Assembly: GCA_910586655.1 (NCBI GenBank)
Contig: CAJUIR010000002.1
Coordinates: forward strand, 1 to 64,000
From: an uncultured Christensenellaceae bacterium
Lineage (GTDB): Bacteria; Bacillota; Clostridia; Christensenellales; Borkfalkiaceae
Direction of reading: 5' to 3'
DNA length: 64,000 nt
Part shown: piece by piece, positions 41,755 through 52,400 of the stretch
Numbering within the stretch: position 1 is the stretch's first letter
Layout of the letters: every line of letters begins with the position of its first letter
The notes under the pieces: model-generated
What the model was told of the DNA's origin: nothing
Database searches by the model: none
What the model saw: the letters and a program-made list of their open reading frames with translations, nothing else
Position numbers and translations under genes: made by a program

Positions 41755-42249
41755 ATGAAAAAAGCAGCGATAATCATGGGGAGCGATTCCGATCTTCCCG
41801 TCGTATCGAAGGCGTTCGACGTATTGAACGAATTCAAAATCCCGTATGAAGTGCACGTGTTTTCGGCGCACCGTACCCCGCAGGAGGCGAAGGCGTTTAC
41901 CGAAGCGGCAAAAGAAAACGGATTCGGCGTACTCATCGCGGCGGCGGGCATGGCGGCGCATCTTGCGGGCGCGATCGCGGCGAACACGGTTCTTCCCGTC
42001 ATCGGGATTCCCGTCAAGAGCGCGGCGCTCGGCGGTATGGACGCGCTCCTTTCCACCGTCATGATGCCCTCGGGCATTCCCGTGGCGACCGTCGCCATCG
42101 ACGGAGCAAAGAACGCTGCTTATCTGGCGGCGCAGATCCTTGCCGTAGAAGACGAGGAACTTTACCGTCAACTGCTTGCATCGCGCGCGGCGGCGTCTAA
42201 GAGCGTGCTGGAAAAGGACGCGGAAGTTTCGGGCAAATATCATTCGTAA
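41755..42249 (+). CDS. purE: AIR carboxylase / N5-CAIR mutase PurE
   Basis: The 164-residue protein has the PurE motifs GSDSDLPVV (8-16), SAHRTPQEA and AAAGMAAHLAGAIAA. It produces CAIR. No purK is next to it, and its C-terminal MPSGIPVATVAIDGAKNAA lacks the class I GKAGA motif, so it may be a class II enzyme that uses CO2 directly. AAGGAG precedes the ATG. Confidence 0.94.
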   Translation: MKKAAIIMGSDSDLPVVSKAFDVLNEFKIPYEVHVFSAHRTPQEAKAFTEAAKENGFGVLIAAAGMAAHLAGAIAANTVLPVIGIPVKSAALGGMDALLSTVMMPSGIPVATVAIDGAKNAAYLAAQILAVEDEELYRQLLASRAAASKSVLEKDAEVSGKYHS

Positions 42250-42332
42250 CAATACTGATTCAACAAATCAAAACGGAAAAAATCACGGAAATGAAACAAT
42301 CCGCGATGAAAATATTCTTAGGAGAAAAACAA

Positions 42333-43046
42333 ATGGAAAAAACGGTTCAACTCTACGAGGGCAAGGCGAAGAAAGTGTACGCAACGAACGATGAAAACCT
42401 TTGCATCGTTTCGTACAAAGACGACGCGACTGCGTTCAACGGACTCAAAAAAGGCACCATTGTGGGCAAGGGCGTAGTAAACAACCGCATGACCAATATG
42501 CTCATGCAACTACTTGAAAAGAAAGGGGTTCCCACCCATTTCGTACAAGAACTTTCCGACCGCGAAACGGTTGTGAAAAAAGTAAAGATCGTTGCGCTCG
42601 AAGTGATCATCCGTAACGTCTCCGCAGGTTCGTTTGCAAAACATTACGGGGTGGAAGAAGGAATCGTGTTCGACGAACCCACCATCGAGTTCTCTTATAA
42701 AAACGACGATCTGGGCGACCCTCTGCTCAACGAATATCATGCACTGGCGTTAAAGGTGGCGACCAAAGAAGAAATCGAAACCATTAAAAAATATGCGTTC
42801 AAAGTAAACGAAGTGCTCCAAGAATATTTCCTGAAACTGGGCGTCCGCCTGATCGACTTCAAACTGGAATTCGGGAAAACTGCGGACGGGAAGATCGTGC
42901 TTGCAGACGAGATCTCTCCCGATACCTGCCGTTTCTGGGACGCGAAGACGGGAGAAAAACTCGACAAAGACCGTTTCCGCCGCGACATGGGCGGAGTAGA
43001 AGACGCTTACAAAGAGATCTTCAAACGCGTGACGCAAGGAGAATAA
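42333..43046 (+). CDS. purC: SAICAR synthetase
   Basis: The 237-residue protein has the family start LYEGKAKKVYATND, KKGTIVGKGVVNNRM, VRNVSAGSF-type sequence (IIRNVSAGSFAKHYG) and SPDTCRFWD. It condenses CAIR with aspartate. ATG 42333 has AGGAG before it; an in-frame upstream ATG at 42291 has none. Five bases separate it from purF. Confidence 0.95.
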   Translation: MEKTVQLYEGKAKKVYATNDENLCIVSYKDDATAFNGLKKGTIVGKGVVNNRMTNMLMQLLEKKGVPTHFVQELSDRETVVKKVKIVALEVIIRNVSAGSFAKHYGVEEGIVFDEPTIEFSYKNDDLGDPLLNEYHALALKVATKEEIETIKKYAFKVNEVLQEYFLKLGVRLIDFKLEFGKTADGKIVLADEISPDTCRFWDAKTGEKLDKDRFRRDMGGVEDAYKEIFKRVTQGE

Positions 43047-43051
43047 CTGTT

Positions 43052-44473
43052 ATGGGAGGATTTTTCGGCGCGACTTGCAGACGCAGCGCGGTTTTAGACG
43101 TTTACCTGGGGACTGATTACCATTCGCATCTCGGCACGCGGCGCGGCGGCATGGCTGCTTACGATCCCGTGCTCGGCTTGCAACGTGAAATTCACAATAT
43201 CGAAAACGCGCCTTTTCGAACCAAGTTTTCCCGCGCTCTCGATGAATTGAAGGGGAATTCGGCGATCGGCTGTATCAGCGATACCGATCCTCAGCCGCTG
43301 CTCATTTATTCGCGGCTCGGAACATATGCGATCTGTACCGTCGGGATCATCAACAATGCCGAAGAACTTATGGCAAAAGTGATGAAAGAGGGCGGTTACT
43401 TCGACGCCATGACGGGCAGCAAAGTAAATTCCAACGAATTGGTTGCCGCGCTCATCAATCAAAAGGAAACGTTTGAGGAGGGGATCCGCCACGCGCAGAA
43501 ACTGATCGAGGGAACGGCGTCCGTTCTCATTTTGAAGAGCGACGGAAAACTGATCGCCGCGCGCGACCGTTTAGGCAGACTTCCCGTACTCATCGGAAAG
43601 AGCGCCGACGGTTACTGCGTTTCGTTTGAATCGTTCGCCTATCAGAAACTGGGCTATGCGGACGAGCGGGAACTGGGCGCGGGAGAGATCGCAGAAATTT
43701 CACCCGACGGCATCGTGCAACTTTCGCCTCCCAATCGGGAAATGCGCATCTGCTCGTTCCTCTGGACTTACTACGGTTATCCCACTTCGCGCTACGAGGG
43801 CGTGAGCGTGGAGATCATGCGGTGCCGCAACGGCGGCATCCTTGCCGAAGAGGACGGAAGACAGGGGCGGCTTCACGGCATCGATTATGTTGGAGGCGTT
43901 CCCGATTCCGGTACGCCGCACGCGATCGGATACGCCAATCGGAGCGGCATTCCCTTTGCCCGCCCTTATATCAAATATACGCCTACATGGTCGCGCAGTT
44001 TTATGCCGCAGAATCAGGCGGACAGGAACAGAATTGCCAAGATGAAGCAGATCCCCGTACACGAACTGATCGACGGAAAGAATCTGCTTTTGGTGGACGA
44101 TTCGATCGTGCGCGGTACGCAACTGAAAGAGACGGTCGATTTCCTTTATTCGCACGGCGCGAAAACCGTCCATATGCGTTCGGCTTGTCCCCCCATCATG
44201 TACGGTTGCAAGTATCTGAATTTTTCACGCTCTACGAGCGAAATGGATTTGATCACCCGCCGTACGATCATGGAACTGGAAGGAGAAGAAGGGTTCCGAC
44301 ACCTCGAAGAATACAGCGATTCTTCTACCGAGCGCGGAAAGGCGATGCGCAAGGCGATCTGCGAAAAGTTCCATTTTGAATCGCTGGAATTCCAGTCGCT
44401 CGAGGGATTGCAAAAGGCGATCGGCATCGAGCCTTGCAAACTTTGCACTTATTGCTGGAACGGAAAAGAGTGA
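43052..44473 (+). CDS. purF: PurF-like amidophosphoribosyltransferase, no N-terminal Cys
   Basis: The 473-residue protein has an Ntn-type glutaminase-like domain (1-~225) and a phosphoribosyltransferase domain with PRPP loop LLLVDDSIVRGTQ (~346-358). In canonical PurF the mature enzyme starts with Cys in CGVFGI. Here the equivalent is Met-Gly-Gly-Phe-Phe-Gly-Ala at the true start, so the nucleophile is absent. The closest Cys is residue 9. This matches a PurF variant with the YHSHLGTRRGGMA motif. C-terminal cysteines (PCKLCTYCWNG) resemble the Fe-S ligands. AAGGAG is upstream. Confidence 0.88.
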   Translation: MGGFFGATCRRSAVLDVYLGTDYHSHLGTRRGGMAAYDPVLGLQREIHNIENAPFRTKFSRALDELKGNSAIGCISDTDPQPLLIYSRLGTYAICTVGIINNAEELMAKVMKEGGYFDAMTGSKVNSNELVAALINQKETFEEGIRHAQKLIEGTASVLILKSDGKLIAARDRLGRLPVLIGKSADGYCVSFESFAYQKLGYADERELGAGEIAEISPDGIVQLSPPNREMRICSFLWTYYGYPTSRYEGVSVEIMRCRNGGILAEEDGRQGRLHGIDYVGGVPDSGTPHAIGYANRSGIPFARPYIKYTPTWSRSFMPQNQADRNRIAKMKQIPVHELIDGKNLLLVDDSIVRGTQLKETVDFLYSHGAKTVHMRSACPPIMYGCKYLNFSRSTSEMDLITRRTIMELEGEEGFRHLEEYSDSSTERGKAMRKAICEKFHFESLEFQSLEGLQKAIGIEPCKLCTYCWNGKE

Positions 44474-44545
44474 CGGCCTTAGAACAAGATTTTATAAAAA
44501 TACAACATTTTTTCGCAAGGAAAAATTTGAAAAACAGGAGTTGAA

Positions 44546-45583
44546 ATGGAAAAAAGTTATTCGGAAAGTTATAAGGCGGCGGGCGTCGATATTACCGCAG
44601 GTTACAAAGCGGTAGAACTCATGAAAAAACACGTTGCCCGTACCATGCCGGGCGGTAAGACGGACATCGGCGGCTTCGGCGGTTTGTTCCCGTTGGATTT
44701 AAACGGGATCAAAGACCCCGTACTTGTTTCCGGTACGGACGGCGTAGGCACCAAACTGCGGCTTGCCGAACTTTTGGACAAGCACGACACCATCGGGATC
44801 GACTGCGTTGCCATGTGCGTAAACGACGTGCTGTGCTGCGGCGCAAAACCGCTTTTCTTTCTTGATTACATTGCTTGCGGAAAAAATATTCCGGAAAAGA
44901 TCGCCGAAATCGTCGGCGGCGTGGCGGAAGGCTGCGTTCGCGCTGGTTGCGCGCTCATCGGCGGAGAAACGGCGGAACACCCCGGGACCATGCCCGAGGA
45001 CGATTACGACTTAGCCGGTTTTACGGTAGGTGTGGTGTCGCGGGAAAAGGTCATCGATAAAAACAGCATGAAAGCGGGCGACGTCATGATCGCGCTTCCC
45101 TCGTCGGGCGTTCATTCCAACGGATTTTCGCTCGTACGAAAGGTGTTCGACGTCGAGCATTGCGATTTAAAATCCCCCGTCGAAGAACTTGGCGGAAAAT
45201 CGCTCGGCGAAGTCTTGTTAGAGCCTACGAAGATTTATGTGAAACCCATGCTCGCATTGTTTGAAAAAGTTGCGGTGAAAGGTGTTTCTCATATTACGGG
45301 CGGCGGATTTTATGAAAATATGCCTCGTTCCATTCCCAAAGGGCTGAGCGTTAAAATCAAAAAAGCCGACGTTAAAATCCCTCCCGTTTTTTCGCTCATT
45401 CAGAAGAAGGGCGGTGTCGACGAGCACGACATGTTCAACACGTTCAACATGGGCGTCGGGATGTGCGTTATCGTTGCAAAAGAAGATGCGGAGCGCGCGA
45501 TTGAAATTTTACGCGGGCAGGGAGAAGACGCATATCTGCTCGGCGAAATCGTAACGGGAGACGACGGAGTGATCCTCGAATGA
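44546..45583 (+). CDS. purM: AIR synthetase (phosphoribosylformylglycinamidine cyclo-ligase)
   Basis: The 345-residue PurM has the typical start YKAAGVDITAGYKAVELMK, VSGTDGVGTKLRLA, AMCVNDVLCCGAKPLFFLDY and a HITGGGFYENMPR motif. It closes FGAM to AIR. A good GGAG lies upstream. Its 3' end overlaps purN by 4 bases. Confidence 0.96.
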   Translation: MEKSYSESYKAAGVDITAGYKAVELMKKHVARTMPGGKTDIGGFGGLFPLDLNGIKDPVLVSGTDGVGTKLRLAELLDKHDTIGIDCVAMCVNDVLCCGAKPLFFLDYIACGKNIPEKIAEIVGGVAEGCVRAGCALIGGETAEHPGTMPEDDYDLAGFTVGVVSREKVIDKNSMKAGDVMIALPSSGVHSNGFSLVRKVFDVEHCDLKSPVEELGGKSLGEVLLEPTKIYVKPMLALFEKVAVKGVSHITGGGFYENMPRSIPKGLSVKIKKADVKIPPVFSLIQKKGGVDEHDMFNTFNMGVGMCVIVAKEDAERAIEILRGQGEDAYLLGEIVTGDDGVILE

Positions 45584-46191
45584 ATAAAATTCGCATCGCC
45601 GTGCTCTGCTCGGGCGGCGGCACAAATTTCCAGGCGGTCATGAGCGCGCAGGAGGCGGGACTCATTCCCAGCGGCGAAGTCGTGCTGGTAATCACCGACC
45701 ATGCGGACGCGTACGTTCTGAAACGCGCAGACCGATACGGCATCAAAACCGCCGTGTTTGATCGGAAAGAGATCCCTGACCGCAACGTGCGCGAAAAAAG
45801 GATTTTAAGCGTGCTGCAAGAAAATCAAATCGGCTTGGTGGTATTTGCGGGATTCATGACCATTCTCGGCGTCGGATTCGTATCGGCGTACAAAGGCAGG
45901 ATCATCAACGTGCATCCCGCGCTGATCCCGAGTTTTTGCGGAAAAGGTTATTACGGACTGCACGTTCACGAAGCCGTGCTTGCGCGCGGCGTAAAAGTGA
46001 CGGGCGCAACGGTGCATTATGTGACCGAAGTTTGCGACGGCGGACCCATCATCGCGCAGAAAGCGGTGGAAGTGAAAGAGGACGACACGCCCGAATCGCT
46101 GCAAAAACGCGTCATGCGCGAAGCCGAATGGGTGATTCTTCCCCAAGCAGTGGAAACGGTATGCAGAAAACTCCAAGGAGAAAAGATATGA
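45580..46191 (+). CDS. purN: GAR formyltransferase
   Basis: The 203-residue protein has the N-terminal CSGGGTNFQA (phosphate loop) and the active-site block GRIINVHPALIPSFCGKGYYG, with His and the later Asp in VCDGGPIIAQ. It uses 10-formyl-THF, made by Fhs at the end of this operon. Its stop overlaps the next gene's ATG (ATGA). Confidence 0.95.
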   Translation: MNKIRIAVLCSGGGTNFQAVMSAQEAGLIPSGEVVLVITDHADAYVLKRADRYGIKTAVFDRKEIPDRNVREKRILSVLQENQIGLVVFAGFMTILGVGFVSAYKGRIINVHPALIPSFCGKGYYGLHVHEAVLARGVKVTGATVHYVTEVCDGGPIIAQKAVEVKEDDTPESLQKRVMREAEWVILPQAVETVCRKLQGEKI

Positions 46192-46904
46192 GTTACGAAC
46201 TGAAAAGCATGAAAGAAATTTTAAGCGGCAATCCGTACGCAGGGCGCGGCATCGTCGTCGGAAAGAGCGCCGACGGCAAAAAGGCGGTGTTCGCTTATTT
46301 TATTATGGGAAGAAGCGAGAACAGCCGCAACCGTATTTTCGCGGAGGACGGCGCGGGACTGCGCACCCAACCTTTTGACGAAAGCAAGGTAGCGGATCCT
46401 TCGCTCATCATTTATTCGCCCGTAAAGGTCGTCGGAAAAAAGACGATCGTGACCAACGGAGATCAGACGGACACCATCGAGGAACATCTGAAAAAAGGCA
46501 TGTGTTTCCGTCATGCGCTCTCCACGCGCGAGTTTGAACCGGACGCGCCCAATTACACGCCGCGCATCAGCGCCATCCTCGAATTGGACAACGGCTTTAC
46601 TTATTCCATGTCGATTTTAAAAAGCGCGGATGAGAAGGGCAGCGCGTGCAACCGTTATACCTTCGATTATGCGCCGCTTTCGGGCGTAGGGCATTTTATC
46701 CATACCTACGTAACGGACGGCGATCCTCTGCCCACCTTTGAAGGGGAACCCGAGCGCGTTGCCGTCCCCAACGATTTAAAGGCGTTTGCTTCGGAGATCT
46801 GGAACAGTTTAGACGAACAGAATAAAATTTCGCTTTATTGCCGCAGCATCGACTTAGCGACGGGTGCGGTGGAAAACGTACTTTATAACAAAAACGAGAG
46901 GTAA
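46188..46904 (+). CDS. purO: IMP cyclohydrolase (PurO-type)
   Basis: The 238-residue protein matches the stand-alone IMP cyclohydrolase fold: NPYAGRGIVVGKSADGKKA, then FAYFIMGRSENSRNRIF. It is unrelated to the N-terminal half of PurH and converts FAICAR to IMP. It is followed after 3 bases by a transformylase-only gene, so PurH is here replaced by two proteins. PurO was first known in archaea but occurs in some Clostridia and Bacteroidota. Confidence 0.88.
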   Translation: MSYELKSMKEILSGNPYAGRGIVVGKSADGKKAVFAYFIMGRSENSRNRIFAEDGAGLRTQPFDESKVADPSLIIYSPVKVVGKKTIVTNGDQTDTIEEHLKKGMCFRHALSTREFEPDAPNYTPRISAILELDNGFTYSMSILKSADEKGSACNRYTFDYAPLSGVGHFIHTYVTDGDPLPTFEGEPERVAVPNDLKAFASEIWNSLDEQNKISLYCRSIDLATGAVENVLYNKNER

Positions 46905-46907
46905 CGA

Positions 46908-48092
46908 ATGAACGAATTTTCTTTGAAATACGGCTGTAATCCCAATCAGAAGCCGGCGCGTATTTTTATGGAGAACGGCAAGCATCTGCCCGTTGAAATT
47001 CTGAACGGCAAACCGGGATATATCAATTTTCTCGATGCGTTCAACTCATGGCAACTGGTAAAGGAGATCAAAGAGAATACGGGCATGGTTGCGGCGACGA
47101 GTTTCAAACACGTTTCCCCCACGTCTGCGGCAGTCGGGAAAAAACTTCCCGAGGCGCTTAAAAAATCGTGCTTTGTAGACGATCTCGAAGGACTTGACGA
47201 TTCCCCGCTTGCCTGCGCTTATGCAAGAGCAAGGGGAACGGACAGAATGTCTTCGTTCGGTGATTGGGTCGCGCTTTCCGACGAGTGCGACGAAACGACT
47301 GCGCGCATTATCTCGCGCGAAGTATCGGACGGCGTGATCGCACCCTCTTATTCTCCTAAGGCGCTTGAAATTCTTTGCGCAAAGAGAAAGGGGGCATATA
47401 ACGTTGTCAGAATCGATCCGCAGTACGTCCCCGAAGAAATCGAACGCAAGCAGGTGTTCGGCATTACCTTTGAACAGGGGAGAAATAATTTTAAGATCGA
47501 CCGTTCGCTTTTAAACAACATTGTAACGGCAAACAAACATCTGCCCGAAGAGAAAGCGCTCGATCTGATCATTTCGCTCATTACGCTCAAATACACACAG
47601 AGCAATTCCGTCTGTTTTGCGTCAGACGGTCAGGCGATCGGCGTAGGGGCAGGTCAGCAGTCGCGCATTCATTGTACGCGTCTTGCGGCGCAGAAAGCGG
47701 ATCTGTGGCATTTGCGCCAACACGAGAAAGTGTTGGGTCTTCAATTTGCGGACGGCGTGGGCAGACCCGAAAAGAACAACATCATCGATATTTATCTGTC
47801 GGACGATTACGAAGAGGTACTCGGCGACGAAGTATGGAAACGGAACTTTTCCGTCCGTCCCCAGCCCTTTACGCGCGAAGAAAAGAAAGCGTATCTCAAA
47901 ACGGTTTCGGGCGTTTCTTTGGGCAGCGACGCGTTTTTCCCGTTCTCAGACAATATCGAGCGCGCCTTTGCAAGCGGCGTGACTTACATTGCGGAACCGG
48001 GCGGTTCGGTACGCGACGACCTCGTGATCGAAGCGGCGGATTCCCACGGCATGGTCATGGCGTTTACGGGAATGCGGCTGTTCCACCACTGA
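46908..48092 (+). CDS. purV: AICAR transformylase, stand-alone (PurH C-terminal type)
   Basis: The 394-residue protein corresponds to the AICARFT half of PurH: SLKYGCNPNQKPA, AATSFKHVSPTSAAVG (with the catalytic Lys-His), YTQSNSVCFASDGQAIGVGAGQ and the C-terminal EPGGSVRDDLVIEAAD. The IMP cyclohydrolase (MGS-like) half is absent. With the upstream PurO it performs the last two steps to IMP. Confidence 0.92.
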   Translation: MNEFSLKYGCNPNQKPARIFMENGKHLPVEILNGKPGYINFLDAFNSWQLVKEIKENTGMVAATSFKHVSPTSAAVGKKLPEALKKSCFVDDLEGLDDSPLACAYARARGTDRMSSFGDWVALSDECDETTARIISREVSDGVIAPSYSPKALEILCAKRKGAYNVVRIDPQYVPEEIERKQVFGITFEQGRNNFKIDRSLLNNIVTANKHLPEEKALDLIISLITLKYTQSNSVCFASDGQAIGVGAGQQSRIHCTRLAAQKADLWHLRQHEKVLGLQFADGVGRPEKNNIIDIYLSDDYEEVLGDEVWKRNFSVRPQPFTREEKKAYLKTVSGVSLGSDAFFPFSDNIERAFASGVTYIAEPGGSVRDDLVIEAADSHGMVMAFTGMRLFHH

Positions 48093-48159
48093 GTTAAGCA
48101 ATCGGGAAAAGAATTTACACTCTCTTTATTAGAAATATCACATACAATCAGGTGAAGTT

Positions 48160-49428
48160 ATGAAGGTACTCGTGATCGGCAGCGGCGGAAGAGAACACGC
48201 CGTAATCAAAGCATTAAAAAAGAGCCCGAAAGTCGAAAAGATCTATGCGCTTCCGGGGAACGGCGGGATCGCTGCGGACGCGGAGTGCTATCCCGTGAAG
48301 GCGACGGATATCGACGGAATCGCAGCGTTTGCAAAAAATCATACAATCGACTTTGCCGTGGTAACGCCCGATGATCCGCTCGTTCTGGGCTGCGTCGATC
48401 AACTGGAAGAACTGGGTATCCCTTGCTTCGGACCCCGTGCAAACGCCGCGATCATCGAGGGAAGCAAAGTATTTTCCAAAAACCTGATGAAGAAATACGG
48501 GATTCCCACTGCGGAAAGCGAAACGTTTACCAACGCGGAGGACGCGATCGCCTATCTGAAAAAGGGTAGTTTTCCCGCAGTCATCAAAGCGGACGGGCTT
48601 GCGCTCGGAAAGGGCGTTATCATTGCGCAGAACTTTGACGAGGCGGAAGCAGGTGTGCGCGAAATCATGTGCGATAAAGTTTTCGGCGCAAGCGGAAACC
48701 GCATCCTCGTCGAGGAGTTTTTGACCGGTCCCGAAGTGTCCGTACTTTCGTTTACCGACGGAAAAACGGTGGTTCCCATGGTCTCTTCGATGGACCATAA
48801 GCGCGCGCTTGACGGCGACTTAGGACTGAACACGGGCGGTATGGGGACGGTTGCGCCCAATCCGTACTATACCGAGGAAATTGCAAAGCAGTGCATGGAA
48901 ACTATTTTTCTGCCCACCATGCACGCGATGAACGCAGAGGGAAGAACGTTTCAGGGCTGTCTGTATTTCGGATTGATGCTTACGCCCAAAGGTCCCAAAG
49001 TCATCGAATATAACTGCCGTTTCGGCGATCCCGAAACGCAGGTGGTTTTGCCGCTGCTCGAAAGCGATTTGCTCGAAATCATGCAGGCGGTACGGAACGG
49101 AACGCTTTCAGAAACCGAGGTGCGATTCGGCAAGGGCGCGGCGTGTTGCGTGGTCCTTGCTTCGGAAGGCTATCCCAAGCACTACGAATCGGGCTTTGAA
49201 ATCAGTTTGCCTAACGTATGCGAACACGAATATATTTATATCGCCGGCGCGAAGGATGCGGACGGGAAATTGCTCACGTCGGGCGGTCGCGTACTCGGCG
49301 CGGCGGCTGCGGCGGACACGCTGCAACAAGCGGTTTCAAACGCTTATGCGCTTGCAAACCGAATTCATTTCGAAAACGCTTACATGAGAAAAGATATCGG
49401 CAAACGCGCTTTGGCTGCAATGAAATAA
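48160..49428 (+). CDS. purD: Phosphoribosylamine-glycine ligase
   Basis: The 422-residue ATP-grasp enzyme has IGSGGREHAVIKAL at the start, KADGLALGKGV, GNRILVEEFLTGPEVSVLSF and EYNCRFGDPETQV. It adds glycine to phosphoribosylamine. AGGTGAA precedes the ATG. The 67-bp gap after purV shows no terminator, so it is in the same operon. Confidence 0.96.
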   Translation: MKVLVIGSGGREHAVIKALKKSPKVEKIYALPGNGGIAADAECYPVKATDIDGIAAFAKNHTIDFAVVTPDDPLVLGCVDQLEELGIPCFGPRANAAIIEGSKVFSKNLMKKYGIPTAESETFTNAEDAIAYLKKGSFPAVIKADGLALGKGVIIAQNFDEAEAGVREIMCDKVFGASGNRILVEEFLTGPEVSVLSFTDGKTVVPMVSSMDHKRALDGDLGLNTGGMGTVAPNPYYTEEIAKQCMETIFLPTMHAMNAEGRTFQGCLYFGLMLTPKGPKVIEYNCRFGDPETQVVLPLLESDLLEIMQAVRNGTLSETEVRFGKGAACCVVLASEGYPKHYESGFEISLPNVCEHEYIYIAGAKDADGKLLTSGGRVLGAAAAADTLQQAVSNAYALANRIHFENAYMRKDIGKRALAAMK

Positions 49429-49458
49429 CATACGCCGATTGTTCGGAGGGAGAAATCA

Positions 49459-52400
49459 ATGGTATACAGAATTTACGTAGAGAAAAAAGCGGGGTTCGAC
49501 GTCGAGGCAAAGACATTGCTTTCCGACGTCAGGGAACTTCTCGGTTTTAAAAACGTTGAAAATATCCGTATTTTAAACCGTTACGATGCGGAAGAAATAG
49601 AGGAAGAACTGTTTCAACGGTGCGTCAGGACGGTGTTTTCCGAGCCGCAGATGGATACGGCGACGGAAGGCGCGGCAGGGCTTGAAAGTGCGCGCGTATT
49701 TGCGGTAGAGTATCTGCCCGGACAGTTCGACCAGCGTGCCGATTCGGCGGCGCAGTGCATTCAACTTGTTTCCATGGGCAGCCGTCCCGTCGTTCGTACC
49801 GCAAAGGTGTATGCGATATACGGCAACGTATCCGAAACGGAACTTTCCGCGATCAAACATTACGTTATCAATCCCGTGGAGAGCCGCGAGGCAAGTCTTG
49901 CCATTCCCGTAACCCTCAAAATCGACCATCCCGTTCCCACGGAAGTGGAAACGCTTCACGGATTTTTGCAGTTGGACGAAAAGGGACTTTCTTCCTTTGT
50001 CAAAAAATACGCGCTGGCGATGGACGAAGACGATATTAAGTTTTGTCAGGATTATTTCAAAACCGAACAGCGCGATCCTACGCTCACCGAAATTCGCATG
50101 ATCGACACCTATTGGTCGGATCATTGCCGTCATACGACGTTTCTTACGACGATCGACAACGTAAAGTTCGAGGACAAACTGTTGCAGGACGCTTATGACG
50201 ACTATTTGGCGGCGCGGCAGGAACTGGGCAGGACCAAACCGAAAAACCTCATGGATATCGGCACGATTGCCGCAAAACTTCTCAAAAAACGGGGACTTCT
50301 CGAAAAACTCGACGAATCGGAAGAGATCAACGCCTGTACGGTGAAAATCAAAGTGGAGGTCGACGGAAACGAGGAAGACTGGCTGTTGTTGTTCAAGAAC
50401 GAAACGCACAACCATCCCACGGAGATCGAGCCGTTCGGTGGCGCGGCGACCTGTATCGGCGGCGCGATCCGCGATCCGCTCTCGGGCAGAAGTTACGTCT
50501 ATGCCGCAATGCGCGTGACGGGTGCGGCAAATCCGCTCCGTCCCGTCAGCGAAACCATGAAGGGCAAACTTCCCCAGCGCAAAATCGTAACCACTGCCGC
50601 GGCGGGGTATTCCTCTTACGGCAACCAGATCGGACTTGCAACGGGTCAGGTGGATGAAATTTATCACGAAGGATATGCGGCGAAGCGTCTTGAAATCGGC
50701 GCGGTCATCGCGGCGGCTCCGCAGGAAAACGTGCGCCGCGAAACGCCCTCGGCGGGAGATAAAGTGATTCTCCTCGGAGGAAGAACGGGGCGCGACGGCT
50801 GCGGCGGCGCGACGGGTTCGAGCAAATCGCATACGCTCGAATCACTGACGCATTGCGGCGCAGAAGTGCAAAAGGGCAATGCGCCCGAGGAGAGAAAACT
50901 CCAACGTCTGTTCCGCAATCGGGACGCAACGCTGCTCATCAAACGCTGTAACGATTTCGGTGCCGGCGGCGTTTCGGTCGCCATCGGCGAACTTGCCGAC
51001 GGGCTGGAAATCGACCTCAACGCAGTTCCCAAAAAGTACGACGGACTGGACGGAACCGAACTTGCGATTTCCGAATCTCAGGAACGGATGGCGGTCGTCG
51101 TGGAGGCGGACAAGGTAGACGAATTTATCTATCTTGCGGAGAAAGAAAATTTAGAGGCGACGGTTGTTGCGACCGTGACGGCAACACCGCGCCTTGTGAT
51201 GAACTGGAACGGTAAGACCATCGTGGATATTTCACGCAAATTCCTGAATTCCAACGGTGCGGAAAAGCATATCGACATCGCGCCGCTGCCCGTAGAAGAT
51301 TACCGTAAAACCCAATTCAAAACGTTTACCGAAGAATACAACCGCCTTGCAGATGATCTGAACGTGTGTTCCAAACGCGGACTTTCCGAGCGGTTCGATT
51401 CGACGATCGGCGCGGGAACCGTATTGATGCCCTTCGGCGGCGCGTATCAGATGACGCCTCCGCAGGCGATGGTGCATCTTGTGTCCGTGGAACAGGGACA
51501 CACCGATACCGTGTCGTACATGGCATGGGGCGGCAATCCTTACGTCATGGAAAAGAGCCCTTACCACGGCGCATATCTTGCCGTAGTGGAGAGTGTGAGC
51601 AAACTCATTGCAACGGGCGCAAGTTTTAAGGACGTGTATCTCACGTTCCAGGAATATTTCTTAAAACCGGGGAAGGACGCCGCGCGTTGGGGTCAGCCTC
51701 TTGCGGCGCTGCTCGGCGCGTTCAAAGCACAAACGGAACTCGGCGTTGCCGCGATCGGCGGAAAAGATTCCATGAGCGGTTCCTTTGAAAAGATCGACGT
51801 TCCGCCTACGCTCGTGTCGTTTGCCGTTACGACGGGTAAGGCGCGGGAAGTAGTGTCGCCCGAATTCAAGTCGGCAGGGCATAAGGTCGTATTGCTTCTG
51901 CCCGAATACGACGAGAACGGACTGCCTAAGACGGAGTCTCTCATCCAAAATTTCAACACCGTTACCAATCTGCTTCGTTTAAAAGAGGCGGTTTCCGTAT
52001 ACACTCCCGTTTACGGCGGGGTCGCGGAAGGCGTGCTGAAAATGTGCTTGGGCAATCGTATCGGATTCCGCTATGCAACCGATCTGCCGCTTGAAGACAT
52101 TTTCGGTTACCGTTACGGCGCGTTTATTCTCGAATTGAACGAAAACGCGGTTCCCGTCGGGACCGTACTCGGGGAGACGACGGAACTTGAAATTATCTCG
52201 AAAGGTTTGGAAACCGTTTCCCTCGACAGTTTGCAAAAACGCTACGAAGAAAAGTTGGAACCGGTGTACGCCTGCAATATCCCCGCTCCCTCGCAAAGAG
52301 CGGAGAATATTTCGTACGACCGGCCGGGTTCTCTCATGTGCAACCAGAAGTGCGCAAAGCCGCGGGTACTCATTCCGGTTTTTCCCGGCACGAACTGCGA

